NCBI GenBank assembly: GCA_902782225.1
Contig: CACZMF010000004.1
Coordinates: 62,001 to 126,000, forward strand
DNA: 64,000 nt
Reading direction: 5' to 3'
Source of the DNA: an uncultured Bacteroidia bacterium
Lineage (GTDB): Bacteria; Bacteroidota; Bacteroidia; Bacteroidales; UBA932
Shown: positions 35,314-44,106 of the stretch, piece after piece
How the letters are laid out: each line of letters begins with the position of its first letter
Numbering within the stretch: the first letter of the stretch is position 1
Notes under the pieces: model-generated
The model's input: only the letters and a program-made list of their open reading frames with translations
Databases searched by the model: none
Told to the model about the DNA's origin: nothing
Position numbers and translations under genes: made by a program

Positions 35314-36351
35314 TTAACGGCTTACACGGCCGGAACCGCCGCCATTGATCAGACCTTCGACCTCGGCCACGGAGACGCGGTTGTAGTCGCCGATTATGGT
35401 GTGCTTGAGGGCGGATGCGGCAGCGGCGAATTCAATCGCTTCCTGGTCGGTGCCGTAGGTGATAAGGCCGTAGAGCAGGCCGCCCATGAAGGAATCTCCG
35501 CCGCCCACGCGGTCGACGATGTGGGTGATGTCGTAGCGCCTTGACTGCCAGAGGGTCTTGCCGTCGTAGAGGACGCCGCCCCAGGTGTTGTGGTTGGCAT
35601 TGATGGAGCCGCGCAGGGTGACGGCCACCTTCTTGCAGCGGGGGAATTTCTCCATGAGCTGGCGGCACACGCTGATGAATGCGGTCTGGTCGATTTCGCC
35701 GCCGGTCTTCTCCGCGTCGAATCCTTCGGGCTTGATGCCGAATTCCTTCTCGGCGTCTTCTTCGTTGCCGAGGATGAGGTCGCAGCCTTCCACGAGGGCG
35801 GGCATGACCTCGGACGCGCTCTTGCCGTATTTCCAGAGTTTCTTGCGGTAGTTGAGGTCGCAGCTCACCTTCACGCCCATCTCATTTGCCACCTTGATGG
35901 CTTCCAGGCAGGCGTCTGCAGCGCCCTGGCTGAGGGCGGGGGTGATGCCGGTCCAGTGGAACCAGTCGGCTCCTTCGAGCACTTTGTGCCAGTCCACCAT
36001 GCCGGGTTTGATTTCGGAAATCGCAGAGTTTGCCCTGTCGTAGATGACCTTGCTGCCGCGGGCGACGGCTCCGGTCTCGAGGTAGTAGATGCCCACGCGG
36101 TCGCCGCCGTAGACGATGTCGTCCACTCCGACGCCGAAGCCGCGGAGCTCGGCGACACACATGTCTGCGATGTCGTTCTTGGGAAGGCGGGTCACGAAAC
36201 GGGCGTCCACGCCATAATTGGCGAGGGAGACTGCAACATTGGCTTCGCCGCCGCCGAAAGTGGCGTCAAACTGGCGGGCCTGGGAGAACCGGAGATATCC
36301 GGGGGTGTAGAGGCGAAGCATCACTTCGCCGAATGTTACTACTTTTGCCAT
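35314..36351 (-). CDS. kdgK: 2-keto-3-deoxygluconate kinase (PfkB family)
   Basis: KdgK phosphorylates KDG from altronate dehydratase or KduD to KDPG. The 345-residue PfkB-type kinase has the N-terminal GGGEANVAVSLANYG substrate motif, NYRKKLW, and the C-terminal RVGGGDSFMGGLLYG loop with the catalytic Asp. Placement beside eda and divergent from a kduD-kduI unit makes the substrate assignment firm, although the family also contains fructokinases and ribokinases. A TATATTTG box at 36394-36387 precedes it by 35 bases. Confidence 0.9.
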   Translation of the reverse strand: MAKVVTFGEVMLRLYTPGYLRFSQARQFDATFGGGEANVAVSLANYGVDARFVTRLPKNDIADMCVAELRGFGVGVDDIVYGGDRVGIYYLETGAVARGSKVIYDRANSAISEIKPGMVDWHKVLEGADWFHWTGITPALSQGAADACLEAIKVANEMGVKVSCDLNYRKKLWKYGKSASEVMPALVEGCDLILGNEEDAEKEFGIKPEGFDAEKTGGEIDQTAFISVCRQLMEKFPRCKKVAVTLRGSINANHNTWGGVLYDGKTLWQSRRYDITHIVDRVGGGDSFMGGLLYGLITYGTDQEAIEFAAAASALKHTIIGDYNRVSVAEVEGLINGGGSGRVSR

Positions 36352-36386
36352 ATTTAAAACACTGATTTATATCGGTTATAGTTGTG

Positions 36387-36394
36387 CAAATATA
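36387..36394 (-). promoter_or_regulatory. -7 box of kdgK-eda
   Basis: TATATTTG on the minus strand matches the consensus, 35 bases before the kdgK ATG. The palindromic operator at 36411-36430 lies across the expected -33 region. Confidence 0.6.
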
Positions 36395-36410
36395 AGCAAT
36401 TTTCGCATAA

Positions 36411-36430
36411 TTCCGTGTACGGTCACGGAA
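36411..36430. promoter_or_regulatory. Candidate operator between kdgK and the kduD-like gene
   Basis: TTCCGTG and CACGGAA are perfect 7-base inverted arms around a 6-base spacer, the size of a LacI- or GntR-type site. GGTCACG plus an A-rich tail then recurs as a direct repeat (36421-36435 and 36443-36458), 22 bases or two helical turns apart. The cluster sits between the two divergent -7 boxes and could control both transcripts. Confidence 0.5.
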
Positions 36431-36459
36431 AAATGATTATGAGGTCACGAAAAAAATGT

Positions 36460-36467
36460 TAACTTTG
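36460..36467 (+). promoter_or_regulatory. -7 box of the kduD-like operon
   Basis: TAACTTTG matches the consensus, 29 bases before the ATG at 36497. Confidence 0.6.
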
Positions 36468-36496
36468 TAAACAGTAACACGAAAACCATCCTTCTT

Positions 36497-37300
36497 ATGG
36501 ACAATCTTTTTTCTCTGAAAGGCAAGAACGCCTGGGTCACCGGAGCCGCCTACGGCATCGGATTCGCCATCGCCAAAGCATTCGTGGAGGCCGGCGTGGA
36601 AAACATCATCTTCAACACGTCCAACGAGGCCTCGATGCTGAAGGGGCTCGATGCCTACCGCGAAGCCGGTATCAGCAACGTCCGCGGCTACGTGTGCGAC
36701 GTGACTGATGAAAATGCGGTCAAGGAGCTCGTTGAGCGCATCCACAGGGAAGTGGGGCAGATAGATATCCTGGTCAACAATGCCGGCATCATCAAGCGCA
36801 TCCCTATGCACGAAATGAAGCGCGAGGAGTTCCAGCGGGTCATCGACGTGGATCTCGTGGGTCCTTACATCTGCTCCGCTGCCGTGGTGCCCGAGATGAT
36901 GGAGCGCCGAGAGGGAAAGATAATCAATATCTGCTCTATGATGAGCGAACTGGGCCGCGAGACCGTGAGCGCCTATGCCGCCGCAAAGGGCGGACTGAAG
37001 ATGCTGACCCGCAACATCTGCTCGGAGTACGGCGAGTACAACATCCAGTGCAACGCAATAGGCCCCGGCTACATTGCGACGCCCCAGACGGCACCCCTGC
37101 GTGAGCGCCAGCCGGACGGCAGCCGCCATCCTTTCGACAGCTTCATCTGCGCCAAGACCCCTGCCGGCCGCTGGCTGGAGCCCGATGAGCTCGCCGGCCC
37201 CGCTGTCTTCCTCGCATCTAAGGCCTCCGATGCCGTGAACGGCCATATCCTCTACGTGGACGGCGGCATCCTGGCATACATCGGCAAGCAGCCCAAATAA
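36497..37300 (+). CDS. kduD: SDR oxidoreductase, probable KduD (DKII reductase)/gluconate 5-dehydrogenase
   Basis: The 267-residue classical SDR has TGAAYGIG for NAD(P), NNAGIIKRIPMHEM, catalytic Ser near INICSMM, Y-x3-K in AYAAAKGG and PGYIATPQT. The sequence type is annotated as gluconate 5-dehydrogenase in Bacteroidales. In pectin loci it is expected to interconvert 2,5-diketo-3-deoxygluconate and KDG, the KduD step, because it heads an operon with a permease and kduI and faces kdgK. The symbol is given on context. The alternative is a true gluconate 5-dehydrogenase. Confidence 0.8.
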   Translation: MDNLFSLKGKNAWVTGAAYGIGFAIAKAFVEAGVENIIFNTSNEASMLKGLDAYREAGISNVRGYVCDVTDENAVKELVERIHREVGQIDILVNNAGIIKRIPMHEMKREEFQRVIDVDLVGPYICSAAVVPEMMERREGKIINICSMMSELGRETVSAYAAAKGGLKMLTRNICSEYGEYNIQCNAIGPGYIATPQTAPLRERQPDGSRHPFDSFICAKTPAGRWLEPDELAGPAVFLASKASDAVNGHILYVDGGILAYIGKQPK

Positions 37301-37304
37301 TTTA

Positions 37305-37417
37305 ATGCTGCCGGCTCCGGCCCGGGAATCGTCGCTGCGCGACCCCTCCCATAAATGGGCCCCTCCCTCTTATGGTGCCGAGGGTGGCACAGATTCCCGG
37401 GCCGGAGCCGGCAGCAT
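37305..37417. repeat. Palindromic element B between kduD-like and EIIC genes
   Basis: Perfect 26-base inverted arms (37305-37330 and 37392-37417) flank a 61-base core with its own hairpins: GTCGC/GCGAC, CCCAT/ATGGG and GTGCC/GGCAC. The last 27 core bases are identical to those of element A in gcvPB, while the arms differ completely. It fills nearly all of the 130-base intergenic space inside an operon. Confidence 0.88.
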
Positions 37418-37430
37418 CGACAGTTAAGAT

Positions 37431-38840
37431 ATGGAACAAGTATTCAGTTATATAATCGGACTGGGGGCGGCGGTGATGATGCCGGTGCTCTTCACCATCC
37501 TCGGGCTTTGCATAGGCATCAAGTTCGGAAAGGCGCTGAAGAGCGGCCTTCTCGTGGGCGTGGGCTTCGTGGGCCTGAGCGTCGTGACGGCCCTGCTGAC
37601 TTCCAGCATGGGCGCCCCGCTCAAGACCATGACCGAGATCTATGACCTCCATCTCGGAATCTTCGACATGGGATGGCCGGCGGCCGCTTCCGTGGCCTAC
37701 AACACCACCGTCGGTGCCTTCATCATCCCGGTGTGCCTCGGCATCAACATTCTGCTGCTGCTGGTCAAGGCCACCAACACCATCAACATCGACCTGTGGA
37801 ACTACTGGCATTTCGCATTCATAGGCGCCGTGGTGTTTTATGCCACCGACAGCATCTGGTGGGGCTTCTTCGCGGCCGTCATATGCTTTGTCATAACCCT
37901 CGTGATGGCAGACCTCACCACGAAGAAGTTCCAGTCCTATTATAAAGACCTCGACGGAATCAGCATCCCCCAGCCCTTCTGCCAGAGCTTCGTGCCGTTT
38001 GCAGAGGGCGTGAACTGGTGCCTGGACAAGATTCCCGGCTTTGGTAAGCTGGACATCGATGCCGAAGGGATGAAGAAGAAATTCGGCATCCTCGGCGAGC
38101 CGCTTTTCCTTGGCGTGCTGGTGGGCATCCTGATCGGCTGCCTGTCCTGCAGCAGCTGGGGAGAGATCGTGCAGAATATTCCCAAGATCCTTGGCCTGGG
38201 CATCAAGATGGGCGCCGTGATGGAGCTCATTCCCCGCATCACATCCCTTTTCATCGAAGGCCTCAAGCCCATCGCCGAGGCGACCAAGGACCTGGTGTCC
38301 CGCAAGTTCAAGAATTCCGCCGGCATCAATATCGGTATGAGTCCCGCCCTCGTGATCGGGCACCCGACGACCCTTGTGGTGTCGCTCCTGCTCATTCCCG
38401 TGACCATACTGCTTTCGGTGATACTGCCCGGCAATGAATTCCTGCCGCTGGCCTCGCTTGCCGGCATGTTCTACGTGTTCCCGGCCGTGCTGCCCATAAC
38501 CAAGGGCAACGTGGTAAAGACCTTCATCGTGGGACTTGTGGCTCTGACCGTGGGCCTGTATTTCGTCACCGACCTGGCCCCCTGGTTCACCCTTGCCGCT
38601 CAGGATGTCTATGCCCGCACCGGAGATGCCGCAGTGGCCATCCCCGAAGGCTTCCAGGGAGGCAGCCTCGACTTTGCGTCCAGCATCTTCTCCTGGGTAA
38701 TCTTCCACCTCGTCCACGACTTCAAGTGGATAGGCGGCGGCATACTTGTTGCCGGCACGACCGTGATGGCCATTTTCAACCGCAGAAGAATAATCAAATC
38801 ATCTTATGAAAACAATATTGACCGCAGCACTGCTGCTTAG
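37431..38840 (+). CDS. Orphan galactitol-type PTS EIIC-like permease
   Basis: The 469-residue protein is a polytopic membrane protein (about 11-12 hydrophobic segments) of the galactitol EIIC (GatC) family, with [36 protein letters not shown] and [17 protein letters not shown]. No EIIA, EIIB, HPr or EI gene is nearby. It probably transports without phosphorylation. Its position between a kduD-like gene and kduI suggests an unsaturated-uronate product as substrate. Its last 35 bases overlap the signal-peptide region of kduI. The 5' intergenic space is occupied by palindromic element B. Confidence 0.8.
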   Translation: MEQVFSYIIGLGAAVMMPVLFTILGLCIGIKFGKALKSGLLVGVGFVGLSVVTALLTSSMGAPLKTMTEIYDLHLGIFDMGWPAAASVAYNTTVGAFIIPVCLGINILLLLVKATNTINIDLWNYWHFAFIGAVVFYATDSIWWGFFAAVICFVITLVMADLTTKKFQSYYKDLDGISIPQPFCQSFVPFAEGVNWCLDKIPGFGKLDIDAEGMKKKFGILGEPLFLGVLVGILIGCLSCSSWGEIVQNIPKILGLGIKMGAVMELIPRITSLFIEGLKPIAEATKDLVSRKFKNSAGINIGMSPALVIGHPTTLVVSLLLIPVTILLSVILPGNEFLPLASLAGMFYVFPAVLPITKGNVVKTFIVGLVALTVGLYFVTDLAPWFTLAAQDVYARTGDAAVAIPEGFQGGSLDFASSIFSWVIFHLVHDFKWIGGGILVAGTTVMAIFNRRRIIKSSYENNIDRSTAA

Positions 38841-39726
38841 CACAATCGCCATGAGCGCACAGACTACAAAGTACACAATCCAGACCGCCTGCCATCCCGA
38901 GGATGCCAAGCACTACGACACCGAAACCCTGAGGGCCCGTTTCCTGATGCCCGAGGTGATGGTCGCCGACGAGATCCGTCTAACTTATTCCCTCTACGAC
39001 CGCTTCATTTTCGGCGGCGCGGTGCCTGCCACCAAAGACCTCAAGCTTGAGACCATCGACCCTCTCAAGGCCGACTACTTCCTTGAGCGCAGGGAGCTCG
39101 GCGTCATCAACGTGGGCGGCGAAGGCGTCGTGGTGGTGGACGGAAAGAGCTACACGCTCAAGTTCAAGGATGCCCTGTATGTGGGACGCGGCAACAAAGA
39201 TGTCGTGTTCAGGAGCAAGGATGCCAAGAAGCCCGCAAAGTTCTACATCAACTCCGCTCCCGCTCACAAGGCCTACAAGACCCAGCTCGTGACGATCGAG
39301 GGCCGCAAAGGTTCCCTCAAGTCCAATTCGTTCCCTGCCGGAAAGATGGAAGACAGCAACGACCGCGTCATCAACCAGCTCATCGTGGCCAATGTGCTCG
39401 AGGAAGGTCCCTGCCAGCTGCAGATGGGCCTGACCGAACTCAAGCCCGGCAGCGTGTGGAACACTATGCCCGCCCACACCCACTCCCGCCGCATCGAGGC
39501 TTATTTCTATTTCAACGTGACCGAGGGCAATATGATCTGCCACCTCATGGGTGAGCCTCAGCAGGAGCGTCTTGTGTGGATGGCAAACGAGCAGGCCATC
39601 ATGTCTCCTGAGTGGAGCATCCACGCCGCCGCCGGCACCTCCAACTACATGTTCATCTGGGGCATGGCCGGGGAGAACCTCGACTATGGCGATATGGACA
39701 AGTTCGGCTACACCGAAATGAGATAG
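38806..39726 (+). CDS. kduI: 5-keto-4-deoxyuronate isomerase with signal peptide
   Basis: KduI converts 5-keto-4-deoxyuronate, which forms from unsaturated galacturonate, to 2,5-diketo-3-deoxygluconate. The 306-residue protein matches KduI throughout ([50 protein letters not shown]) and has the four metal ligands H224, H226, E231 and H272. Unlike the cytoplasmic E. coli enzyme it begins with a clear signal peptide, [19 protein letters not shown]. An internal ATG at 38851 would yield a cytoplasmic form but has no ribosome-binding site. Export to the periplasm is therefore likely. It overlaps the permease gene by 35 bases. Confidence 0.92.
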   Translation: MKTILTAALLLSTIAMSAQTTKYTIQTACHPEDAKHYDTETLRARFLMPEVMVADEIRLTYSLYDRFIFGGAVPATKDLKLETIDPLKADYFLERRELGVINVGGEGVVVVDGKSYTLKFKDALYVGRGNKDVVFRSKDAKKPAKFYINSAPAHKAYKTQLVTIEGRKGSLKSNSFPAGKMEDSNDRVINQLIVANVLEEGPCQLQMGLTELKPGSVWNTMPAHTHSRRIEAYFYFNVTEGNMICHLMGEPQQERLVWMANEQAIMSPEWSIHAAAGTSNYMFIWGMAGENLDYGDMDKFGYTEMR

Positions 39727-39734
39727 GACAGACC

Positions 39735-40898
39735 TTATCCTGCAATCAAGCGACCCGCCTTGGGAATCTTTTGCACGAGTATGCAAAAGATTGCCGAGGC
39801 GGTGAAGCTTAATATGGCGGTGGCGAGTATCTGCACCGGAGTGGTCCAGATCCCAAGCACCCCTTCAGCCCCCAGGCCAAGGGCGCCCCGAAGCCATCCG
39901 GAGATGGCGCCGAGTATCACCATGTGGCACAGGTACATGCCGTAGCTTGCCTTGCTGACCGGCACGAGTACTTTCTCATAGAAAGCCCCGCCGTTCTGTA
40001 TGAGGCGGAAGAGCAGCATCCAAGCAACTACCATAAGGGCGACGCCAAGGGTGTCGTTGAGCCAGGGGCCTTCCCAAAGGGCTGCAAGCCCCACGGGGCC
40101 TTCAACGGGGAATTCTCCGCCGCAGTCGGCCCACACGCGGGTGAGGAAGCCGGCGTTGCAGACTGCGAATCCTGCAAGGAAAAGAGGGGTGGCGATCGCT
40201 ATTGTGCGCCCTGCGGACATACGGCCAACGAACTTCTTGAAGTAGAGGCCGAGAAGCAGGTAGCCGATGAAGCCGCTGAAATAGTAGAACAGGCCGTAGC
40301 TGTTCCAGCTGGCTTCGCCCCAGAGCGGGTACTTGGCGGTGTTGGGAATACCGGAAGGGCCATAGATGACGGGAGCGGCCCCGCCTGCCCACTGGCGGAT
40401 GAAAGGAATGGCCGTGGTGAAGAGGCAGACCGCAAGGTAGAACAGTAGTTCCTTCCTGCCCACCTTGCGTGCCCACGGAGAAAGGAGGGGCATCAGCAGG
40501 TAGATGCCCAGTAGCATATACACGAACCACAAATGGCCCGCGGCATAGTTGAAATTCAGCAGCAGGTCCTTGAAATTCTGCACCGGTTCACCCCAGATAA
40601 GGGCATAGACCACGCTCCACACCAGGAAAGGCGGCAGGATGCGCAGCGCACGCCGCTTGAAGAATTCTTTCGTGGGGTAGCCGAGCGGGAACTGGAGGTA
40701 GCTCGATGCCACCACGAAAAGCGCCACGCAGGCACGCGGGATGACATTCAGCACCGACACCCATAGCGCGTCGGCCTTGGTGAGGATGAGCGAGCCCTCA
40801 CCACCCAGGTAGAAGGGCTCGCAGCTGTGGGTGGCCATCACCAGGAAGCACGCGGTCACGCGCAGCCAGTCCAGCCAGATTTCGCGATTGCTGCTCAT
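39735..40898 (-). CDS. Acyltransferase family 3 membrane protein
   Basis: The 387-residue integral membrane protein has about ten hydrophobic helices and the family start EIWLDWLRVTACFLVMATHS with the conserved Arg and His, followed by ...GHLWFVYMLLGIYLLMP. Members O-acylate surface sugars or peptidoglycan using acetyl- or other acyl-CoA. Here it may acetylate a glycan, or it may be unrelated to pectin use. It lies at the 3' end of the minus-strand pectin genes, 16 bases after the CE8 gene, and its stop is 8 bases from the convergent kduI stop. Confidence 0.85.
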   Translation of the reverse strand: MSSNREIWLDWLRVTACFLVMATHSCEPFYLGGEGSLILTKADALWVSVLNVIPRACVALFVVASSYLQFPLGYPTKEFFKRRALRILPPFLVWSVVYALIWGEPVQNFKDLLLNFNYAAGHLWFVYMLLGIYLLMPLLSPWARKVGRKELLFYLAVCLFTTAIPFIRQWAGGAAPVIYGPSGIPNTAKYPLWGEASWNSYGLFYYFSGFIGYLLLGLYFKKFVGRMSAGRTIAIATPLFLAGFAVCNAGFLTRVWADCGGEFPVEGPVGLAALWEGPWLNDTLGVALMVVAWMLLFRLIQNGGAFYEKVLVPVSKASYGMYLCHMVILGAISGWLRGALGLGAEGVLGIWTTPVQILATAILSFTASAIFCILVQKIPKAGRLIAG

Positions 40899-40914
40899 AA
40901 GCTCATGTTGTTAT

Positions 40915-42651
40915 TTACCAGCCAAGCACTGCCTGGCGGGACGAGTACTGCGCGGCTTCTTCCGCGCTGAGCACCAATCCGTAGGAATTGTGCCCCGTGA
41001 CCGGCTTCCCGTTCGGATCCACGCTGCCGTATTCCTTCCATCCGGAAGTGGCCGTGGGCTTGGACGGGGTCGGAGCCGGAGAAGTATACCATCCGGCTGC
41101 GGCGATGACAGGGGACATAGTGCAGCCGATATAGGTCACGTTGTCGTATTTGCTGCTGTCGCCGCCGGAGCGGGCAAGATACATTGACCCGTCTTTCACG
41201 CCGCTTTCAGCGGTGAGTTTGCAATTCAGGAACACAAACCCCTTGCTGGATGCGCTTTCGATACGGGCCTGGACTATGTAGCCGCCGGCCCTGGAGCGTA
41301 TCTCGCAATTTTCGAAGAGGCAGGCTTCGGGATAGCCCCATATAAAGTCCACGTGCCCTGCTATCAGTGTGTTGTGGACCCACACCTTGCCTTTGGTAAG
41401 GAAGGTGTCCTGCCAGGAGAGGAGGCGGCAGCTTTCGATGACCATCTTGCCGGAGGAGTTGAAGTAGATAGTCTCCGCCTGGCCTTTCTGCTCCCCGAAA
41501 CTGTTCTCGATGGTGAGGTTCTCTATCGTAAGGTTGTCGCAGCTTTCGGCAAGGAAGAGGCCGCGGCCGCCCGGGACGCCGACTTCGCCGCCCCTGGAGG
41601 GCAGGGATGTGGCGCTTGCGCCGCTTCCGGAGCAGTAGCTTTCGTTGTTGGGGTAGGAAATGACGGTGCCCTCGGCGGAAGCACCCTTGATCGTGAGATT
41701 GTTCTTCTCGCGAAGGAAAAGCATCTCGTTGAAAATGCCCTTGCCCACTTCTACGGTGGCTTCGGCATTCTTGTCCAGCGAGGAGACATACGTCAGGGCG
41801 CCCTGGACGGTGCAGAAGTCTCCGCTTCCGTCCTGCAGCACGCTATAGACCGGCCCGGCGGGCTTTGACTTGGTGGTGAATGTCCATTCGCCATTTTCCA
41901 CCGCCTTTCCGGCAACGCTCTGGTCCACGGTCACGTAGTAGTTGCGGCCGAAATCGAGCACGTTGTTGTGGAGCTTGATTTCCAGCTTGTTGCCCTTTAC
42001 GCGCAGGGGGGTGTAGTGCTCCACGCGGTAGCGCTTGCCCGAGCGCATGGCGTCCATGAAAGTGTTGAACTTGCTTTCCTTGCCCAGGGCGGCCTTAGGA
42101 ATCATGCATCCGTCCTCGCGTATGCTCACCCCGGAAAGGTCGGCAAGGTCTATCCTGTCCACTTCCTTGCCCTCTGAGGAGAACACCCTTATGCAGCCGC
42201 TGCTGCCAAGCACCGGGGCGGAATCCAGTTTCAGCACAAGGGGAGCGTCGACGCACACTGCATCGGCAGCCGGCACGTCCGGCTGGCTGCTGCCCGTCGT
42301 TGTGAAGCCTATGCTGCTGAAATCCGAACTCGCGCCGGAGCCCATGCTGCGCACGCTGAAAGTGTAGGCGGTGCCCGGCTTCAGGCCTTCTGCAGTGACG
42401 TTTCGTTTGGTCACGCTGCCGGAAGCAGCGGTATCGCTGCCCAGAGCGACCTTCCATTCGTAGGATGAGGCTCCCTCCACGGGATTCCACTGCACGGTCA
42501 CGGATGTCTCGGTGGTGCTCCTGACTGTCAGGCCTTCGGGAGCCGCCGGGGCGGAGGGCGTCTCCGGGCCGTCTGAAGGCTGCTTGCAGCCGGGAAGAAG
42601 CATCCCGGCCGCAAGGCAGACAACAATAAGTTTACGCAATGAATCAATCAT
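40915..42651 (-). CDS. Pectinesterase (CE8) lipoprotein with Fn3 domain
   Basis: The enzyme removes methyl esters from pectin so that lyases and isomerases can act. The 578-residue protein has a lipoprotein signal (LLPGCKQPSD), a fibronectin type III domain (about 34-118), an SbsA-type Ig-like domain (about 130-255) and a CE8 right-handed beta-helix (about 265-560). Catalytic marks are GQAETIYFNSS, SWQDTFL (S412 to L418) and VDFIWGYPEA near residue 433, carrying the two Asp residues. The usual LGRPW motif is replaced by LARSGGD, so activity or specificity may differ. It overlaps the exuT stop by 1 base. Confidence 0.88.
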   Translation of the reverse strand: MIDSLRKLIVVCLAAGMLLPGCKQPSDGPETPSAPAAPEGLTVRSTTETSVTVQWNPVEGASSYEWKVALGSDTAASGSVTKRNVTAEGLKPGTAYTFSVRSMGSGASSDFSSIGFTTTGSSQPDVPAADAVCVDAPLVLKLDSAPVLGSSGCIRVFSSEGKEVDRIDLADLSGVSIREDGCMIPKAALGKESKFNTFMDAMRSGKRYRVEHYTPLRVKGNKLEIKLHNNVLDFGRNYYVTVDQSVAGKAVENGEWTFTTKSKPAGPVYSVLQDGSGDFCTVQGALTYVSSLDKNAEATVEVGKGIFNEMLFLREKNNLTIKGASAEGTVISYPNNESYCSGSGASATSLPSRGGEVGVPGGRGLFLAESCDNLTIENLTIENSFGEQKGQAETIYFNSSGKMVIESCRLLSWQDTFLTKGKVWVHNTLIAGHVDFIWGYPEACLFENCEIRSRAGGYIVQARIESASSKGFVFLNCKLTAESGVKDGSMYLARSGGDSSKYDNVTYIGCTMSPVIAAAGWYTSPAPTPSKPTATSGWKEYGSVDPNGKPVTGHNSYGLVLSAEEAAQYSSRQAVLGW

Positions 42652-44102
42652 CAGACTTCAACAGGCTTGTATTTGGGCACGAGGGACTTCATGATGCTCC
42701 ACGCGATGATGTAGGCAAGACCGCAGAAGCAGAACATTATGAAGTAGCCGGCCGGCTTGCCCTCGAAGCCGAGGAAGTGGAATGCTGCACCCTGTGCTTC
42801 GGCATAGGTGAACAGCTGTCCCGCCACCCACTGGATGATCATGGAGCCGATACCGCCGGCCATCGCGCCGATGCCGGTGATGGTCGCGACGGTGCTCTTC
42901 GGGAACATGTCGCCGGTGGTGGAGAAGAGGTTGGCGCTCCAGGCCTGATGGCCTGCTCCCGCAAGGCCGATGAGTATTGCCGGCCACCAGGGCGTGTTGA
43001 AATGCACGCCAAGAGGCTGGGCAAGCAGAGCGGCGAGGGGGAAGAAGGCGAATATAAGCATAGCAAGCATACGGCCTGCATACGGATGCATACCCTTCTT
43101 GTCTACGAATATCTTGGGCAGGTATCCGCCTCCGATGGAGATCACGGTGACGATAAGGTAGAGCGTGAAGATCAGCCACTGTCCGAGCGGCGAAGTGGCC
43201 GGAGCCTGGAACTGGTTGCTGAAATATGAAGGCGCCCAGAAGAGGAAGAACCACCACACGCCGTCGGTGAAGAACTTGCCGGCGATGAAAGACCAGGTCT
43301 GCCTGTACTTGAAGCACTTCAGGAAAGGAATGCTCTTCTCTTCGGCGACAGCGGCCTTTGCGGCTGCCTCCTCGGCATCATCCTGGTGGATGTACTCAAG
43401 CTCGGCCTCGTTCACCCTCTTGCTCTTCTCCGGCTTGTCGTACATGAAGGCCCAGAAGAACATCCAGATGAAGCCCAGTCCGCCTATGATGATGAATGCC
43501 ATCTCCCAGCCGAACTTGACGGCCAGCGGCGGTATGAGCAGGGGAGCTGCCAGGGCGCCGACCGAAGCGCCGGCATTGAAGATGGAGGTCGCGAAAGCAC
43601 GGTCCTTCTTCGGGAAGTATTCGGCTGTGACCTTGATTGCGGCAGGGAAGTTTCCGGCTTCACCGAGGGCGAGTATGCCTCGGCAAAGAAGGAACAGGTA
43701 GACCGAGGTCGTGGATACAGCAAGGGCGATGTTCGATCCGGCTTCCACGGCGCGCATCGCGGCCACGGAGTCGAGACCGGAGATGTGGGCTGTGGCCCAG
43801 CCGGTGGCGGCGTGGAGGCATGCGCCTGCGGACCACACTCCGATGGCGATCAGGTAGCCCTTCTTGGTGCCCATCCAGTCCACGAACTTGCCGGCGAACA
43901 GGCAGCAGATTGCGTAGAAGATGGAGAAGAAGCTGGTGATGGTGCCGTAGTTGGCGTCGGTCCAGTGGAACTCGGGCTTGATGAACTCCTCATAGGTGAG
44001 GGAGAGCACCTGCCTGTCGAGATAGTTGACGGTGGTGGCCACGAACAGCAGGCTGCACAGCCACCAGCGCCAATTGGTCATCAATTTCTTCTGTGTGCTC
44101 AT
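42651..44102 (-). CDS. exuT: MFS hexuronate transporter (ExuT-like)
   Basis: The 483-residue major facilitator protein has 12 predicted helices, with NYLDRQVLSLTYEEFI at the start, GILALGEAGNFPAAIKVTAE after helix 4 and a charged central loop (KSKRVNEAELEYIHQDDAEE). The family (anion:cation symporters) carries galacturonate or glucuronate with protons. It lies between the CE8 gene and uxaB and starts 5 bases after uxaB, so import and reduction of galacturonate are cotranscribed. Confidence 0.9.
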   Translation of the reverse strand: MSTQKKLMTNWRWWLCSLLFVATTVNYLDRQVLSLTYEEFIKPEFHWTDANYGTITSFFSIFYAICCLFAGKFVDWMGTKKGYLIAIGVWSAGACLHAATGWATAHISGLDSVAAMRAVEAGSNIALAVSTTSVYLFLLCRGILALGEAGNFPAAIKVTAEYFPKKDRAFATSIFNAGASVGALAAPLLIPPLAVKFGWEMAFIIIGGLGFIWMFFWAFMYDKPEKSKRVNEAELEYIHQDDAEEAAAKAAVAEEKSIPFLKCFKYRQTWSFIAGKFFTDGVWWFFLFWAPSYFSNQFQAPATSPLGQWLIFTLYLIVTVISIGGGYLPKIFVDKKGMHPYAGRMLAMLIFAFFPLAALLAQPLGVHFNTPWWPAILIGLAGAGHQAWSANLFSTTGDMFPKSTVATITGIGAMAGGIGSMIIQWVAGQLFTYAEAQGAAFHFLGFEGKPAGYFIMFCFCGLAYIIAWSIMKSLVPKYKPVEV

Positions 44103-44106
44103 AAGC

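Noticed and set aside
37302-38717. 471-codon minus-strand frame over the EIIC gene
   Set aside because: Antisense shadow rich in His, Gly and Glu; it also runs through a palindromic element.
37431-38840. Functional galactitol phosphotransferase system
   Set aside because: No EIIA, EIIB or tagatose pathway genes are present; the context is uronate metabolism.
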